Of a stretch of DNA of 64,000 nt, positions 1 to 8,414 are shown piece after piece. This DNA comes from Effusibacillus consociatus (lineage in GTDB: Bacteria > Bacillota > Bacilli > Tumebacillales > Effusibacillaceae). The position numbers and the translations under genes are program-made. The stretch covers positions 1 through 64,000 of the forward strand of contig NZ_JBHSHC010000022.1 of NCBI RefSeq assembly GCF_042652925.1, written 5' to 3'. Every line of letters starts with the position of its first letter. Position 1 is the stretch's first letter. The notes beneath the pieces were generated by a model. It did no database searches. It was given only the letters and a program-made list of their open reading frames with translations, and was not told the origin of the DNA.

Positions 1-2
1 TG

Positions 3-557
3 CAGGCACTGTACGAATATCGCCGGACGTTGGATCAAAAACGCTCCAGTGTTCCGGGAATCGAGTCGCCTACGATGGTAGTCGGTTTGATCTCGGGTGG
101 AATCAATACCAACGTGGTACCGGACCAATGCGCGATCCGGATCGACCGCCGATTGATCCCTGAGGAAGACGGGGAACAGGTGGAAATGGAAATTCGTGAA
201 TTGGTGGAAAACGTGGTGAAAGGATATGAAGGAATCCAGGCAGAGATTGAACGGATTCTGCTGGCAAGAAGCTTCAAGCCGACGCCGGAAGATTCCCCGC
301 TGATCCAAACACTTGCGGCGAACTGGAAAGAACTGATGGACGGAGAACCGGAGATCCACGGAATTCCGTTGTACACGGACGCAAGACATTTTGCCGAAGC
401 CGGTGTTCCGGTTGTCCTGTTTGGTGCAGGTCCCCGAACACTGCTCGAAGCAAACGGCCACCGTGCGGATGAACATGTGAGAATTGAAGATTTGGTCAAG
501 GCAACGAAGATTGTCGCATTAACCCTGTACGATTTGCTTAAGGAGGAAACCGCGTGA
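3..557 (+). CDS. M20-family amidohydrolase/deacylase, C-terminal part (cut by window start)
   Basis: The reading frame is open from the first bases, so the N-terminal half lies outside the window. The visible 184 residues have the M20 (ArgE/DapE/allantoate amidohydrolase) pattern: a GGINTNVVPDQC strand of the dimerisation lid domain, followed by a TDARHF segment and the closing glycine-rich strand of the catalytic domain. Enzymes of this family hydrolyse amide bonds with two metal ions. Its stop overlaps the GTG of the following allantoinase (GTGA), so the two genes are translationally coupled, and an allantoate or ureidoglycolate amidohydrolase role fits the context. The sequence alone does not separate that from a generic ArgE/DapE-like deacylase. 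Confidence 0.85.
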   Translation, partial: QALYEYRRTLDQKRSSVPGIESPTMVVGLISGGINTNVVPDQCAIRIDRRLIPEEDGEQVEMEIRELVENVVKGYEGIQAEIERILLARSFKPTPEDSPLIQTLAANWKELMDGEPEIHGIPLYTDARHFAEAGVPVVLFGAGPRTLLEANGHRADEHVRIEDLVKATKIVALTLYDLLKEETA

Positions 558-1957
558 GCTCAGAAATCTATGATCTTATTATACGCAACGGGCAAATAGT
601 CACAGAAGATGGCGTAATTACAGGAGATATTGCTGTACTTGATCAAAAGATTGTTCAGATCGGCCAAATATCTCCCGAGATGAAAGCGAAACTGGAAATG
701 GATGCAACCGGTTTGCATGTATTTCCGGGATTGATCGATACCCATGTTCATTTCAATGAACCCGGCCGCACAGAGTGGGAAGGGTTGGCTACCGGTTCCA
801 GCAGTTTGGCCGCAGGCGGTGTCACCACTTTTTTCGATATGCCTTTGAACAGTAGTCCTCCGACCACAACACCTCATGGTTTTCGAGTAAAACAAGAAGC
901 GGCCGATCAAAAATCGATTCTTGATTACGGGCTTTGGGGTGGATTGGTTCCAGGAAATCTTGATTCACTGGAGTCGCTTAAAGAGTGCGGTGTTATTGGT
1001 TTTAAAGGATTTATGTCGAACAGCGGCATTGAGGAGTTTCTACATGTGGATGATGCCTCCTTATTCCAAGGAATGCAAAAAATCGCGGAACTTGATTCGA
1101 TTGTCGCGCTCCATGCCGAAAGTGATGCCATCACAAATAGTCTGGCCGCTTCCTATATAGCGCAAGGCCGTCGAACAGCACGTGACTATGTCGCTTCTCG
1201 TCCTGTGCTTTCTGAAATTGAGGCAGTGGGAAGAGCTGCAACATATGCCGAAATTACGAAATGCAAACTGCATATCGTGCACGCAAGCAGCGGAGAGGTT
1301 GTTAAGCGTGTAACCCAGGCCAAACAGAGTGGTGTAGATATTACGGTTGAAACGTGCCCGCATTATCTTGCTTTAAATATAGAGGATCTGGAGCGGCTTG
1401 GCGGATTGGCCAAATGCGCACCGCCGCTTCGGGAACAGGCGCATGTGGAATCGCTGTGGGAAGCTTTGAAATCCGGGGAAATAGATATTATCGGCTCGGA
1501 TCATTCCCCAGCTCCTGCATCTATGAAAGCGGGTTCAAGCTACGATGATATTTTCAGCCTTTGGGGAGGGATCTCTGGGGCTCAATCGACGCTGAATGTA
1601 ATGTTGGAGGAAGGTTATTGGCGACGGGGGATTCCATTGGAAACGATCGTTCGCGTAACATCGACGAATCCGGCAAAACGGTTTGGATTATATCCGCGAA
1701 AAGGCACGATAGCGGTTGGAAGCGACGCCGATCTCACTCTGGTCGATTTAGAAGCATCGTTCAAATTAAAAGCAGAAGATCTTTTCTATCGTCATGCTCA
1801 AAGTCCGTATGTCGGCAAAACGTTCCGAGGAACGGTCTTGTACACATTCCTTCGTGGCCAGGTGGTATTTCAAAAAGGAGAAATATTCAACAACGGAACC
1901 CGGGGGAAAATGGTTACGGAATGTATGTCTAAAATTTCGAATGAAAAATCAAGCTGA
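554..1957 (+). CDS. allB: Allantoinase (first copy)
   Basis: Cyclic amidohydrolase of 467 residues that opens the hydantoin ring of allantoin to give allantoate. Metal-binding HxH is H64/H66 in DTHVHFNEPGRTEWEG, where EPGRTEWEG is typical of AllB rather than dihydroorotase. K151 in GFKGFM is the expected carboxylated bridging lysine, and later metal sites sit in HAES, HIVHAS and SDHSP. The GTG start at 554 follows AAGGAGGA by six bases and overlaps the upstream stop by four. It forms an operon with the M20 hydrolase, consistent with allantoin to allantoate to ureidoglycine. Confidence 0.93.
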   Translation: MSSEIYDLIIRNGQIVTEDGVITGDIAVLDQKIVQIGQISPEMKAKLEMDATGLHVFPGLIDTHVHFNEPGRTEWEGLATGSSSLAAGGVTTFFDMPLNSSPPTTTPHGFRVKQEAADQKSILDYGLWGGLVPGNLDSLESLKECGVIGFKGFMSNSGIEEFLHVDDASLFQGMQKIAELDSIVALHAESDAITNSLAASYIAQGRRTARDYVASRPVLSEIEAVGRAATYAEITKCKLHIVHASSGEVVKRVTQAKQSGVDITVETCPHYLALNIEDLERLGGLAKCAPPLREQAHVESLWEALKSGEIDIIGSDHSPAPASMKAGSSYDDIFSLWGGISGAQSTLNVMLEEGYWRRGIPLETIVRVTSTNPAKRFGLYPRKGTIAVGSDADLTLVDLEASFKLKAEDLFYRHAQSPYVGKTFRGTVLYTFLRGQVVFQKGEIFNNGTRGKMVTECMSKISNEKSS

Positions 1958-2113
1958 TTGGACAAAATGTCACAAAGGCCGATCAGGGAGTTTCCTTAGG
2001 GAGGTGATCCAGTCTTACACACATATTTGGTTGATTTTCTATCCAGCCAGGAAGTGATCCCATTTCGGAGCAACGGACGGAAAGAAATCGAAAACAAGGA
2101 GGATTGAAATTCC

Positions 2114-2133
2114 GCTGAGTGCTCACACTCAGC
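2114..2133 (+). other. Perfect 8-bp inverted repeat upstream of the permease gene
   Basis: GCTGAGTG, a CTCA loop, then CACTCAGC. No T-run follows, so it is a poor terminator. It may be an operator or an mRNA hairpin in the 250-base gap between allB and the permease gene. The same gap holds a strong orphan Shine-Dalgarno-like string (GGGAGGTGATCC, about 2000-2011) with no usable start behind it. Confidence 0.4.
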
Positions 2134-2210
2134 AACACCAGATCCTGTTTTAAGAGAAGAAGACAGAATTTTGGGACCGGCAAACAATCAAAAAAGGAGT
2201 TGGGTGTACA

Positions 2211-3623
2211 GTGTCTACAAATTTAGACGTTACGAACGCAACGCAGATCCAACATGCTACGGGCGCAGATGAAACACTAAATCCGAAAACCGACAAGGAT
2301 AGGACGGTAGGACCGCTAGACTATATTTTTATGTGGATTGGTGACGGCGTTAATTTAGGCAATATGACGCTTGGAGCCAGTTTGGTTGTAGCAGGAATCG
2401 CAACGCTAAACATTTTTCAGACATTTGCCGCAGCTATCATAGCGATTGGTATCATTTCAGCCATTTTTGCTTTAAATGACAGGCTCGGATACAGAACGGG
2501 AATCCCATATGTTGTACAGCTCAGAATGTCCTTCGGGCAAAAAGGCTCCATCATATCATCACTCTTGCGCGGTATCCCCGCCATCGTTTGGTACGGTTTT
2601 CAAAGCTGGATTGGCGGTACTGCCTTAAATGAAATTGCGAAGATTGTTACGGGCGGCGCCTTTGATAATGTTGCCATTTGCTTTGTAGTGATTCAGCTGG
2701 TGCAAATTGTGCTTTCGATGTACGGCTTCCATGCCATTAAATGGGTGGAAACGCTTGTATCTGTTGTTATTATGCTGGCGCTTGTCTATGTATTTGGCGT
2801 TCTTCTAACATCCCATAGCGATGTTATTGCAGAAAAATGGGTTCAAGCAAAAGGCTCATGGGGCTTGCCGTTCTTTGCATTCATAATGATGTTTATGGGC
2901 AATTATGCGGCTATCTTTTTAAGCGCAGCGGACTATTCAAGAGAGCTAAAATCGGGTATTAGCGACACAAAACGCGGGTTTTTGTACTTCCTGCCTATTT
3001 TAATAGCGTACGGCTTCACACTTACAATCGGCGCAATGCTTGCTTCCGCAACCGGCATCACTAATCCTGTGAAGGCGTTTGCAGTAGTGGTAGATAACTC
3101 TTATATTACACTCTTTGTATCCGCATTTATTGTTATGGGTGCGGTTGCAGTAAACATGGTTGCCAATATTATTCCGCCGACCTATGTTATTCAATTGCTT
3201 ACAAAAGTAAAATTTAAACCTGCTGTTGCCATAACCGGACTGCTTGCGTTAGGCTCATTCCCTTGGGTGCTTGTACAGGATTCTTCGTCAAAGGGGCTTG
3301 GAATGTTCATTCTTATATATTCCGCATTTTTAGGCCCGATTGTTTCTATTTTATTAGTCGAATATTATATTTTAAGACAGCAAAAAGTAAATGTTCCAGA
3401 TTTGTACAAGGAAGACGGTCCATTTGCCGGATATAATCCAGCCGCGGTGCTTGCAATGCTTATCGGTGCCGGTGCCGCCTTTCTAAAAGTGGAGCTGGCA
3501 TGGATTACCGGCGTTGTTGTGGCAGGTATTGCATATATTCTTCTGACGAAGTATGCATTTAAAGATTCAAAATTCAAAAAGGGTACGATCTTTGACAAAG
3601 AAGAGCAGCAACAGGTTGCCTAA
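2211..3623 (+). CDS. NCS1-family allantoin/nucleobase permease
   Basis: Hydrophobic protein of 470 residues with about twelve membrane segments. The N-terminal WIGDGVNLGNMTLG stretch and the downstream LGYRTGIPYVVQLRMSFG and GIPAIVWYGFQSWIGG segments are typical of NCS1 (PucI/cytosine/allantoin) symporters. Placed between two allantoinase genes, allantoin is the likely substrate. The GTG start follows AAAGGAG with an 11-base gap. Base composition is visibly more AT-rich than in allB or the roc operon, and resembles the second allantoinase gene downstream, which suggests the two may have arrived together. Substrate is inferred from context. Confidence 0.88.
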   Translation: MSTNLDVTNATQIQHATGADETLNPKTDKDRTVGPLDYIFMWIGDGVNLGNMTLGASLVVAGIATLNIFQTFAAAIIAIGIISAIFALNDRLGYRTGIPYVVQLRMSFGQKGSIISSLLRGIPAIVWYGFQSWIGGTALNEIAKIVTGGAFDNVAICFVVIQLVQIVLSMYGFHAIKWVETLVSVVIMLALVYVFGVLLTSHSDVIAEKWVQAKGSWGLPFFAFIMMFMGNYAAIFLSAADYSRELKSGISDTKRGFLYFLPILIAYGFTLTIGAMLASATGITNPVKAFAVVVDNSYITLFVSAFIVMGAVAVNMVANIIPPTYVIQLLTKVKFKPAVAITGLLALGSFPWVLVQDSSSKGLGMFILIYSAFLGPIVSILLVEYYILRQQKVNVPDLYKEDGPFAGYNPAAVLAMLIGAGAAFLKVELAWITGVVVAGIAYILLTKYAFKDSKFKKGTIFDKEEQQQVA

Positions 3624-3692
3624 AATTTCTGAAATATTCTTACAGATGAAAGGATTTTCTATATTGAAAATGCTGTTTCCTAATAAATAAAA

Positions 3693-3724
3693 GGAAAGAA
3701 ATCAAGGGAAGTTGATTTCTTTCC
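3693..3724 (+). terminator. 12-bp perfect hairpin after the permease gene (possible terminator)
   Basis: GGAAAGAAATCA pairs exactly with TGATTTCTTTCC across an eight-base loop. There is no U-tract after the stem, so termination in this direction is uncertain; it may be an mRNA-stabilising hairpin. Confidence 0.45.
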
Positions 3725-3741
3725 ACAAACAGGGTTCTGAA

Positions 3742-3794
3742 AAGGGCACGCAAATCCTCATGCAGATCTGCCAAATCGATGGGGATGTGCCCTT
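3742..3794 (+). promoter_or_regulatory. Structured leader element upstream of the second allantoinase gene
   Basis: AAGGGCAC (3742-3749) pairs with GTGCCCTT (3787-3794). After a four-base bulge, ATCCTCAT (3754-3761) pairs with ATGGGGAT (3779-3786) with one G-U, and the apical part contains the palindrome GCAGATCTGC (3762-3771). The two stems can stack as one 16-bp helix. It is not followed by a U-run and lies about 90 bases before allB2. It matches no riboswitch class I can name and could be a transcript end or a cis-regulatory RNA. Confidence 0.5.
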
Positions 3795-3885
3795 CAATAA
3801 TCATATTATCATAACATTAATGAAAGAATCGAATCTATTCCATATTGTTCATAAGTTGCTTATTTTCTGGTAGGAGGTATCACGA

Positions 3886-5280
3886 GTGAAGTATGATCTT
3901 ATTATTAAAAATGGGCAAGTCGTGTTCCGTGATGAAGTAAGAAAAGCAGATATTGCCGTTCATAACGGAAAAATCTCTGCCATTGGGGAGAACTTAAATA
4001 CGGATGCTGATCAAGTCGTTGATGCTGCAGGCCAATATGTCATGCCAGGGATGATTGATACCCATGTTCATATTTGCGAGCCAGGCCGAACGGAATGGGA
4101 AGGATTTATAACCGGTTCGAAAGCGCTGGCAGCGGGAGGGACAACTACGTATGTAGACATGCCTTTAAATGCACTGCCTGCGACAACGACCAGGGAATCA
4201 TTAGAGTTAAAAATAAAAGCGGCAGAAGGGAAAAATTATGTTGATTATGCCCTATATGGCGGGTTAGTTCCCGGAAACCTGGAAAATCTGCAAGAACTTT
4301 CAGAAGGGGGAGTAGTAGCCTATAAATGCTTCATGTCTTCTTGCGGAAGCGATATACCCGATGATTTTAAAAATGTGGACGACTATACACTCTATGCCGG
4401 AATGAAAAAATTAGCCGAACTAGGCCATATGTTATGTATTCATGCAGAAAATGCGGAGATTACAGACCGTTTGGCCGAAGAGAAGATCAAGCAGGGAAAG
4501 CTGACTGCAACGGATTATGTGGAATCCCGTCCGATCATCGCGGAAGTAGATGCGGTCAAGCGTGCTCTATTCTTTGCAAAAGAAACGGGATGCAAATTGC
4601 ATTTCGTCCATATCAGCAGCGCGGCAGCCGTAGAAGAAATTATCAAAGCACGGAACGAGGGGCAAGATGTCACCCTCGAGTCATGTCCACATTACTTTAC
4701 AATGACAGTAAGTCAATTTGAAGAAATCGGTCCAACCGCCAAATGTGCCCCTCCTTTACGGGATGAAATTGAACAGGAAAAACTCTGGGAAGCATTAAAG
4801 CAAGGGAAGATTGACATGTTAACCTCCGACCATTCCCCTTGTCCTCCTGAAATGAAGTATAGTGAGACAAATAACATGTTTGAAGTTTGGGGAGGAATTA
4901 CCGGTTGCCAAAACAATGTCGATTTAATGTTTGATGAGGCGGTAAAAAAGCGCAATGTCCCGGTAACCGAATTTGTGCGCATGATTGCAACGAAGCCCGC
5001 AGAAAGATTTAACCTGCATACAAAGGGAGAAATCGCTGTATCCAAAGATGCTGATATCATCCTTGTGGATCCGAATCAGTTTTATGTATTATCCCCAGAG
5101 CATTTATACTACCGCCATAAGCATAGCCCGTACATTGGCCGCAGAATCAATTGCAGAGTCACTAAAACATTTGTACGCGGACATTTGGTGTTCGATCTTC
5201 ACGAAGGTATTTTGGGAGAGCCAATTGGACAGTTACTGACATATAAAAAGAAAAGCCAAAAAGAAGTTGTAGAAGTATAG
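3886..5280 (+). CDS. allB: Allantoinase (second copy)
   Basis: 464 residues, with the same family signatures as the first copy: H60/H62 in DTHVHICEPGRTEWEG, K147 in AYKCFM, then HAEN, HFVHIS and TSDHSP. It should perform the same ring opening of allantoin. The GTG start is preceded by GGAGGT with good spacing. It is not a recent duplicate: the two proteins differ at many positions and this one is encoded with a more AT-rich codon choice. It is monocistronic, with a structured leader upstream and a terminator downstream. Whether the two isoenzymes differ in stereospecificity or in expression cannot be read from sequence. Confidence 0.93.
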   Translation: MKYDLIIKNGQVVFRDEVRKADIAVHNGKISAIGENLNTDADQVVDAAGQYVMPGMIDTHVHICEPGRTEWEGFITGSKALAAGGTTTYVDMPLNALPATTTRESLELKIKAAEGKNYVDYALYGGLVPGNLENLQELSEGGVVAYKCFMSSCGSDIPDDFKNVDDYTLYAGMKKLAELGHMLCIHAENAEITDRLAEEKIKQGKLTATDYVESRPIIAEVDAVKRALFFAKETGCKLHFVHISSAAAVEEIIKARNEGQDVTLESCPHYFTMTVSQFEEIGPTAKCAPPLRDEIEQEKLWEALKQGKIDMLTSDHSPCPPEMKYSETNNMFEVWGGITGCQNNVDLMFDEAVKKRNVPVTEFVRMIATKPAERFNLHTKGEIAVSKDADIILVDPNQFYVLSPEHLYYRHKHSPYIGRRINCRVTKTFVRGHLVFDLHEGILGEPIGQLLTYKKKSQKEVVEV

Positions 5281-5317
5281 TGCAGGGAAAAGAACTTAAA
5301 ATAGACGATCATACAGT

Positions 5318-5352
5318 ATAACCTTCCGTCACTACGTATGGAAGGTTATTTG
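5318..5352 (+). terminator. Intrinsic terminator after the second allantoinase gene
   Basis: ATAACCTTCC (5318-5327) pairs perfectly with GGAAGGTTAT (5340-5349) across a 12-base loop, followed by a short TT run. Confidence 0.65.
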
Positions 5353-5434
5353 CTATGCCCATTTTTAGCATGGCGTGGTTGAAATTATTTTAAAAAGGGG
5401 TCGCGGTTCCATGTTCCTAATTTTCGAAAATCTA

Positions 5435-5507
5435 TTGAATTTTGCTTGTTGAACTGTTATCATGTTTTTGGAACTAAAAATAGAAATAACGTTTCTTAAT
5501 AAGAAAC
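5435..5507 (+). promoter_or_regulatory. tpx promoter with downstream palindromic operator
   Basis: A sigma-A type promoter can be read as TTGAAT (5435-5440), 17 bases, TATCAT (5458-5463). Downstream lie AGAAAT-AAC-GTTTCT (5482-5496) and an overlapping perfect palindrome GTTTCTT-AAT-AAGAAAC (5491-5507). The same 15-base motif recurs at the pucG and malic enzyme promoters. The form resembles boxes bound by IclR-family repressors such as KdgR (TGAAAC/GTTTCA), and an IclR gene lies at 9874. The assignment to that regulator is inferred. Confidence 0.65.
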
Positions 5508-5554
5508 AATTTGGGGTGTTACATAAAAAACCTTTTGAGGAGGAATCTGCAACC

Positions 5555-6055
5555 ATGGCTCAAGTTACATTTAAAGGAAACTCGGTAACATTGTTAGGAA
5601 ACGAAGTAAAAGTCGGAGAAAAAGCACCAAATTTTACAGTATTGGCAAACGATCTTACACCAGTATCCCTTGAAGATTCCAAAGGAACCGTTCGTCTCAT
5701 CAGCGTTGTTCCCTCTGTCGATACCCCGGTTTGTGATCAGCAAACCAGACGCTTTAACGAAGAAGCCGCCCGTTTACAAGGGGTTACGATTCTGACGGTA
5801 AGTGTTGATTTGCCGTTTGCGCAAAAACGTTGGTGCGGGGCGGCTGGAGTTGAAAAGGTGCAAACCGTTTCTGACCATCGTGACTTGTCTTTCGGGCAGG
5901 CTTATGGCCTTGTGATCGAAGAACTTCGCTTGTTAGCAAGAGCAGTATTTGTAATCGATAAAAATGACAATCTCGTTTATGTCGAATATGTTCCGGAAGT
6001 AACCGAGCATCCGAATTACGAAGCAGCTATTGAAGCGGCGAAAGCAGCCCTGTAA
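5555..6055 (+). CDS. tpx: Thiol peroxidase (atypical 2-Cys peroxiredoxin)
   Basis: Cytosolic thioredoxin-dependent peroxidase of 166 residues, the usual Tpx length. The peroxidatic cysteine is C60 in PSVDTPVC and the resolving cysteine is C94 in KRWCGAAG, the hallmark pair of the Tpx subfamily. The frame is open upstream to 5462, but the ATG at 5555 preceded by GAGGAGGA gives the conserved N-terminus (MAQVTFKGNSVTLLGNEVKVG). It sits among ureide genes and shares their operator, which is unusual for a peroxide-defence enzyme. Confidence 0.96.
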   Translation: MAQVTFKGNSVTLLGNEVKVGEKAPNFTVLANDLTPVSLEDSKGTVRLISVVPSVDTPVCDQQTRRFNEEAARLQGVTILTVSVDLPFAQKRWCGAAGVEKVQTVSDHRDLSFGQAYGLVIEELRLLARAVFVIDKNDNLVYVEYVPEVTEHPNYEAAIEAAKAAL

Positions 6056-6088
6056 ATAGCGATGAGAGCTTTGGAGGGCGAAGACAAC

Positions 6089-6460
6089 TTGAAAAAAATT
6101 CAACTCCAAGTGAATGAATTTTGTTTGCAAGCAGTTTTATACGATACCCCGGCCGGGCAAGCGATCTGGGACTCACTTCCGATTTCTGCCAAAGGGAATC
6201 TATGGGGAGACGAAATCTATTTTTCCATTGACGCCAGGGTGAAAATGGAGAATGGGCGCGAGGTTGTAGAAGAAGGAGATCTTGGCTTCTGGCCGCCTGG
6301 TTCTGCGTTTTGTATATTTTACGGGTTAACTCCGGTAAGTTCACCGGGTGAGATCCGTCCTGCCAGCCCCGTGGAAGTAGTGGGAAAAATCATTGGCGAT
6401 TACAAGGTTCTAAAACAGGTCAAAAGTACACCGAAAGTGACCATCACACCCAGTGAATAA
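6089..6460 (+). CDS. Cyclophilin-like fold protein (DUF3830/DUF369-like)
   Basis: Small protein of 123 residues. The GDLGFWPPGSAFCIFYGLTP core followed by PASPVEVVGKI matches the cyclophilin-like TM1367/DUF369 family, whose members are often found beside amidohydrolase and ureide genes; no reaction is established for them. The TTG at 6089 is preferred because GGAGGG lies ten bases upstream; an ATG at 6062 in the same frame has no Shine-Dalgarno. It lies 33 bases after tpx and probably shares its transcript. Confidence 0.8.
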   Translation: MKKIQLQVNEFCLQAVLYDTPAGQAIWDSLPISAKGNLWGDEIYFSIDARVKMENGREVVEEGDLGFWPPGSAFCIFYGLTPVSSPGEIRPASPVEVVGKIIGDYKVLKQVKSTPKVTITPSE

Positions 6461-6469
6461 TTCCCACAC

Positions 6470-6503
6470 CCCCGACCACCTCGACGGTTGGGGTTTTCTA
6501 TTT
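6470..6503 (+). terminator. Intrinsic terminator after the tpx operon
   Basis: CCCCGACC (6470-6477) pairs with GGTTGGGG (6486-6493), followed by TTTTCTATTTTTT. The strong U-tract makes this a convincing terminator. Confidence 0.85.
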
Positions 6504-6532
6504 TTTGAAATGTTTTATTTTGTCGAATGATA

Positions 6533-6592
6533 TTGAATTTCGTAGGTTTGAATGATACTATCTTAGAAAGGATTTGTAGAAACAATGTTTCT
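6533..6592 (+). promoter_or_regulatory. pucG promoter with perfect palindromic operator
   Basis: TTGAAT (6533-6538), 17 bases, TACTAT (6556-6561), then a perfect palindrome AGAAAC-AAT-GTTTCT at 6578-6592, about ten bases beyond the expected transcription start. A factor bound there would block transcription. Same arrangement as at tpx and the malic enzyme gene. Confidence 0.68.
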
Positions 6593-6676
6593 TATTTAAA
6601 AACAAAGATTGAGTAAAGACATTTTTCCTACTTTATATAAATTCTTTGTTTCGTGGGTAGTGGGGAGGAGATTTTT

Positions 6677-7918
6677 GTGCAAAAGTTCAAGGACTTAAAT
6701 GTTTCATTGCGGACGATTATGACACCCGGTCCGGTTGAAGTGGACCCCAGGGTTTTGCGGGCTATGGCGACTCCGATATTGGGACAATTCGATCCGGAAT
6801 TTACGGAAATCATGAATGAGACGATGATTATGCTGCGGGAGGTTTTCCAAACGGAAAACAAATGGGCCCATCCCATTGACGGTACTTCCCGAGCGTGAAT
6901 TGAGGCAGTTTTATGCAGTTTGATCGAACCGGGTGATAAGGTCTTGGTCCCCATCTTTGGACGCTTTGGCCATCTGCTTACTGAAATAGCTGAACGCTAC
7001 GGTGCAGATGTAGTAACAATGGAAACTTCATGGGGAGAAGTATTTGATCCTGAACAGGTAATTCATGAAATCAAACGGGTAAAACCTAAAATTGTGGCTA
7101 TAGTTCACGGGGAAACCTCTACCGGCCGTATCCAACCTTTACAAGAAATTGGACAGGCCTGCAGAGAACTTGACGTTCTTCTGGTCGTCGATGCCGTTGC
7201 TTCTATTGGAGGGACGGAAGTAAAGGTGGACGAGTGGAAGTTGGATGCTGTTATCGGAGGGACACAAAAATGTTTGTCGGTTCCTTCGGGAATGGCTCCA
7301 ATCACCTATAACGAGCGTGCTGAAAGAATCATCCTGCAGCGAAAGAGAATTGAAAGGGGATTGGTTCAAGGGGAAATTCGCCAGTCGGGACAGGACCGCC
7401 GCATCCGCAGCAACTATTTTGATCTGGCGCAGCTGCAGGATTATTGGAGCCCCGTGCGGTTAAACCACCACACGGAAGCTACGTCTATGTTATACGCTCT
7501 GCGTGAAGGATTACGTATTGTATTGGAAGAAGGTTTAGAGGGAAGATTTGAACGGCACCGCCTGCACGAAAAAGCTTTAGTTGCCGGGATTGAGGCAATG
7601 GGCTTGAGCCTGTTTGGTGACAATAGTCATAAGCTGCCGGTCGTCACATGCGTTACCATTCCTGATGGAGTCGACGGTGAGTCGGTCCGTCATATGCTGC
7701 TGCACGACTTTGGAATTGAAATTGCAAGCTCGTTTGGGCCTCTGCATGGCAAGATTTGGCGGATAGGAACTATGGGGTACAGCTGCCGACAAAAGAACAT
7801 TCTCCATGTGTTGGGAGCCCTGGAGGCAGTGTTGATCAGGCACAAAGTGAAGGTTAATGCGGGCGAGGGGTTACAGGCAGCGCTGGATGTTTACGAGAAG
7901 GATAGGGTGAAAGCATGA
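6677..7918 (+). pseudogene. pucG: (S)-ureidoglycine-glyoxylate aminotransferase, interrupted by an in-frame TGA
   Basis: Fold-type I PLP aminotransferase of the PucG/alanine-glyoxylate family: TPGPVEVDPRVLRAM near the N-terminus, VDAVASIGG, and GGTQKCLSVPSG holding the PLP lysine. PucG moves the amino group of ureidoglycine to glyoxylate, giving glycine and oxalurate. Codon 74 (6896-6898) is TGA where the family motif GTSRAG-IEA requires glycine (GGA). Reading continues in the same frame on both sides, so one G-to-T change explains the break. The GTG start at 6677 follows GGGGAGGAG by six bases. It is either a true nonsense mutant or a sequencing error; everything else looks intact. The stop overlaps the next gene by four bases. 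Confidence 0.85.
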
Positions 7919-8349
7919 AATGGGTGATGATGGTCCTTGCGGTGCTGGGAGGCATGGCAGTAGGAACCCAGGCGGGGATTAACGGAATACTGGGAAAAAA
8001 AATCGGCACTCTCGAAGGGGCACTGGTCTCATTTGCCATTGGTACTCTCTCCTTATCAATTGTCGCGATATTTTTAGGGAAAGGGAATATACTTGGGGCG
8101 TTCTCCGTTCCAAAATGGCAGTTGACAGGTGGACTGCTCGGAGCGTTTTATGTGTTTGTAATGGTATTAGTGGTTCCGCAGCTTGGTGCTGCATCTACTA
8201 TAATCGCCATTATTGCAGGCCAGCTTCTCGCTACCTCAATTATTGATCATTTCGGATTGATTGGAGCAAAGCAGATTCCAATGGATTGGCAGAGGGCAGC
8301 AGGATTGGTATTGATGGCTGCGGCGATCATACTTTTTAATAAGAGGTGA
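7915..8349 (+). CDS. DMT-superfamily transporter, YdcZ type (DUF606)
   Basis: Integral membrane protein of 144 residues with about five hydrophobic helices, the half-size EamA-like module of the DUF606/YdcZ family. The GTQAGINGILGKKIGTLEGALVSF segment is characteristic. Such proteins usually act as dimers or pairs, and the substrate is unknown. Its ATG overlaps the pucG stop, so it is co-transcribed and coupled, which hints at transport of a ureide product or amino acid. This last point is inference. Confidence 0.85.
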   Translation: MKWVMMVLAVLGGMAVGTQAGINGILGKKIGTLEGALVSFAIGTLSLSIVAIFLGKGNILGAFSVPKWQLTGGLLGAFYVFVMVLVVPQLGAASTIIAIIAGQLLATSIIDHFGLIGAKQIPMDWQRAAGLVLMAAAIILFNKR

Positions 8350-8380
8350 GGACCACCAATTAGGGTGGTTCTTCTTTGGT
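8349..8380 (+). terminator. Intrinsic terminator after the pucG-ydcZ operon
   Basis: AGGACCACC (8349-8357) pairs with GGTGGTTCT (8364-8372) across AATTAG, with T-rich sequence after it. The stem starts inside the stop codon region of the transporter gene. Confidence 0.7.
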
Positions 8381-8414
8381 TTTAAGAATAACTGTTTGAA
8401 TAAACAAAAAATTA

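Noticed and set aside
2000..2011. Strong Shine-Dalgarno GGGAGGTGATCC suggesting a hidden gene after allB
   Set aside because: No ATG, GTG or TTG with a sustained frame follows at proper distance; kept only as a remark.
5462..5554. Longer N-terminus for the thiol peroxidase
   Set aside because: It would cover the promoter operator; family N-terminus and GAGGAGGA support the ATG at 5555.
6896..6898. TGA in pucG as a selenocysteine codon
   Set aside because: The family has glycine there (GTSRAG), no SECIS-like hairpin follows, and a single G-to-T change from GGA explains it.
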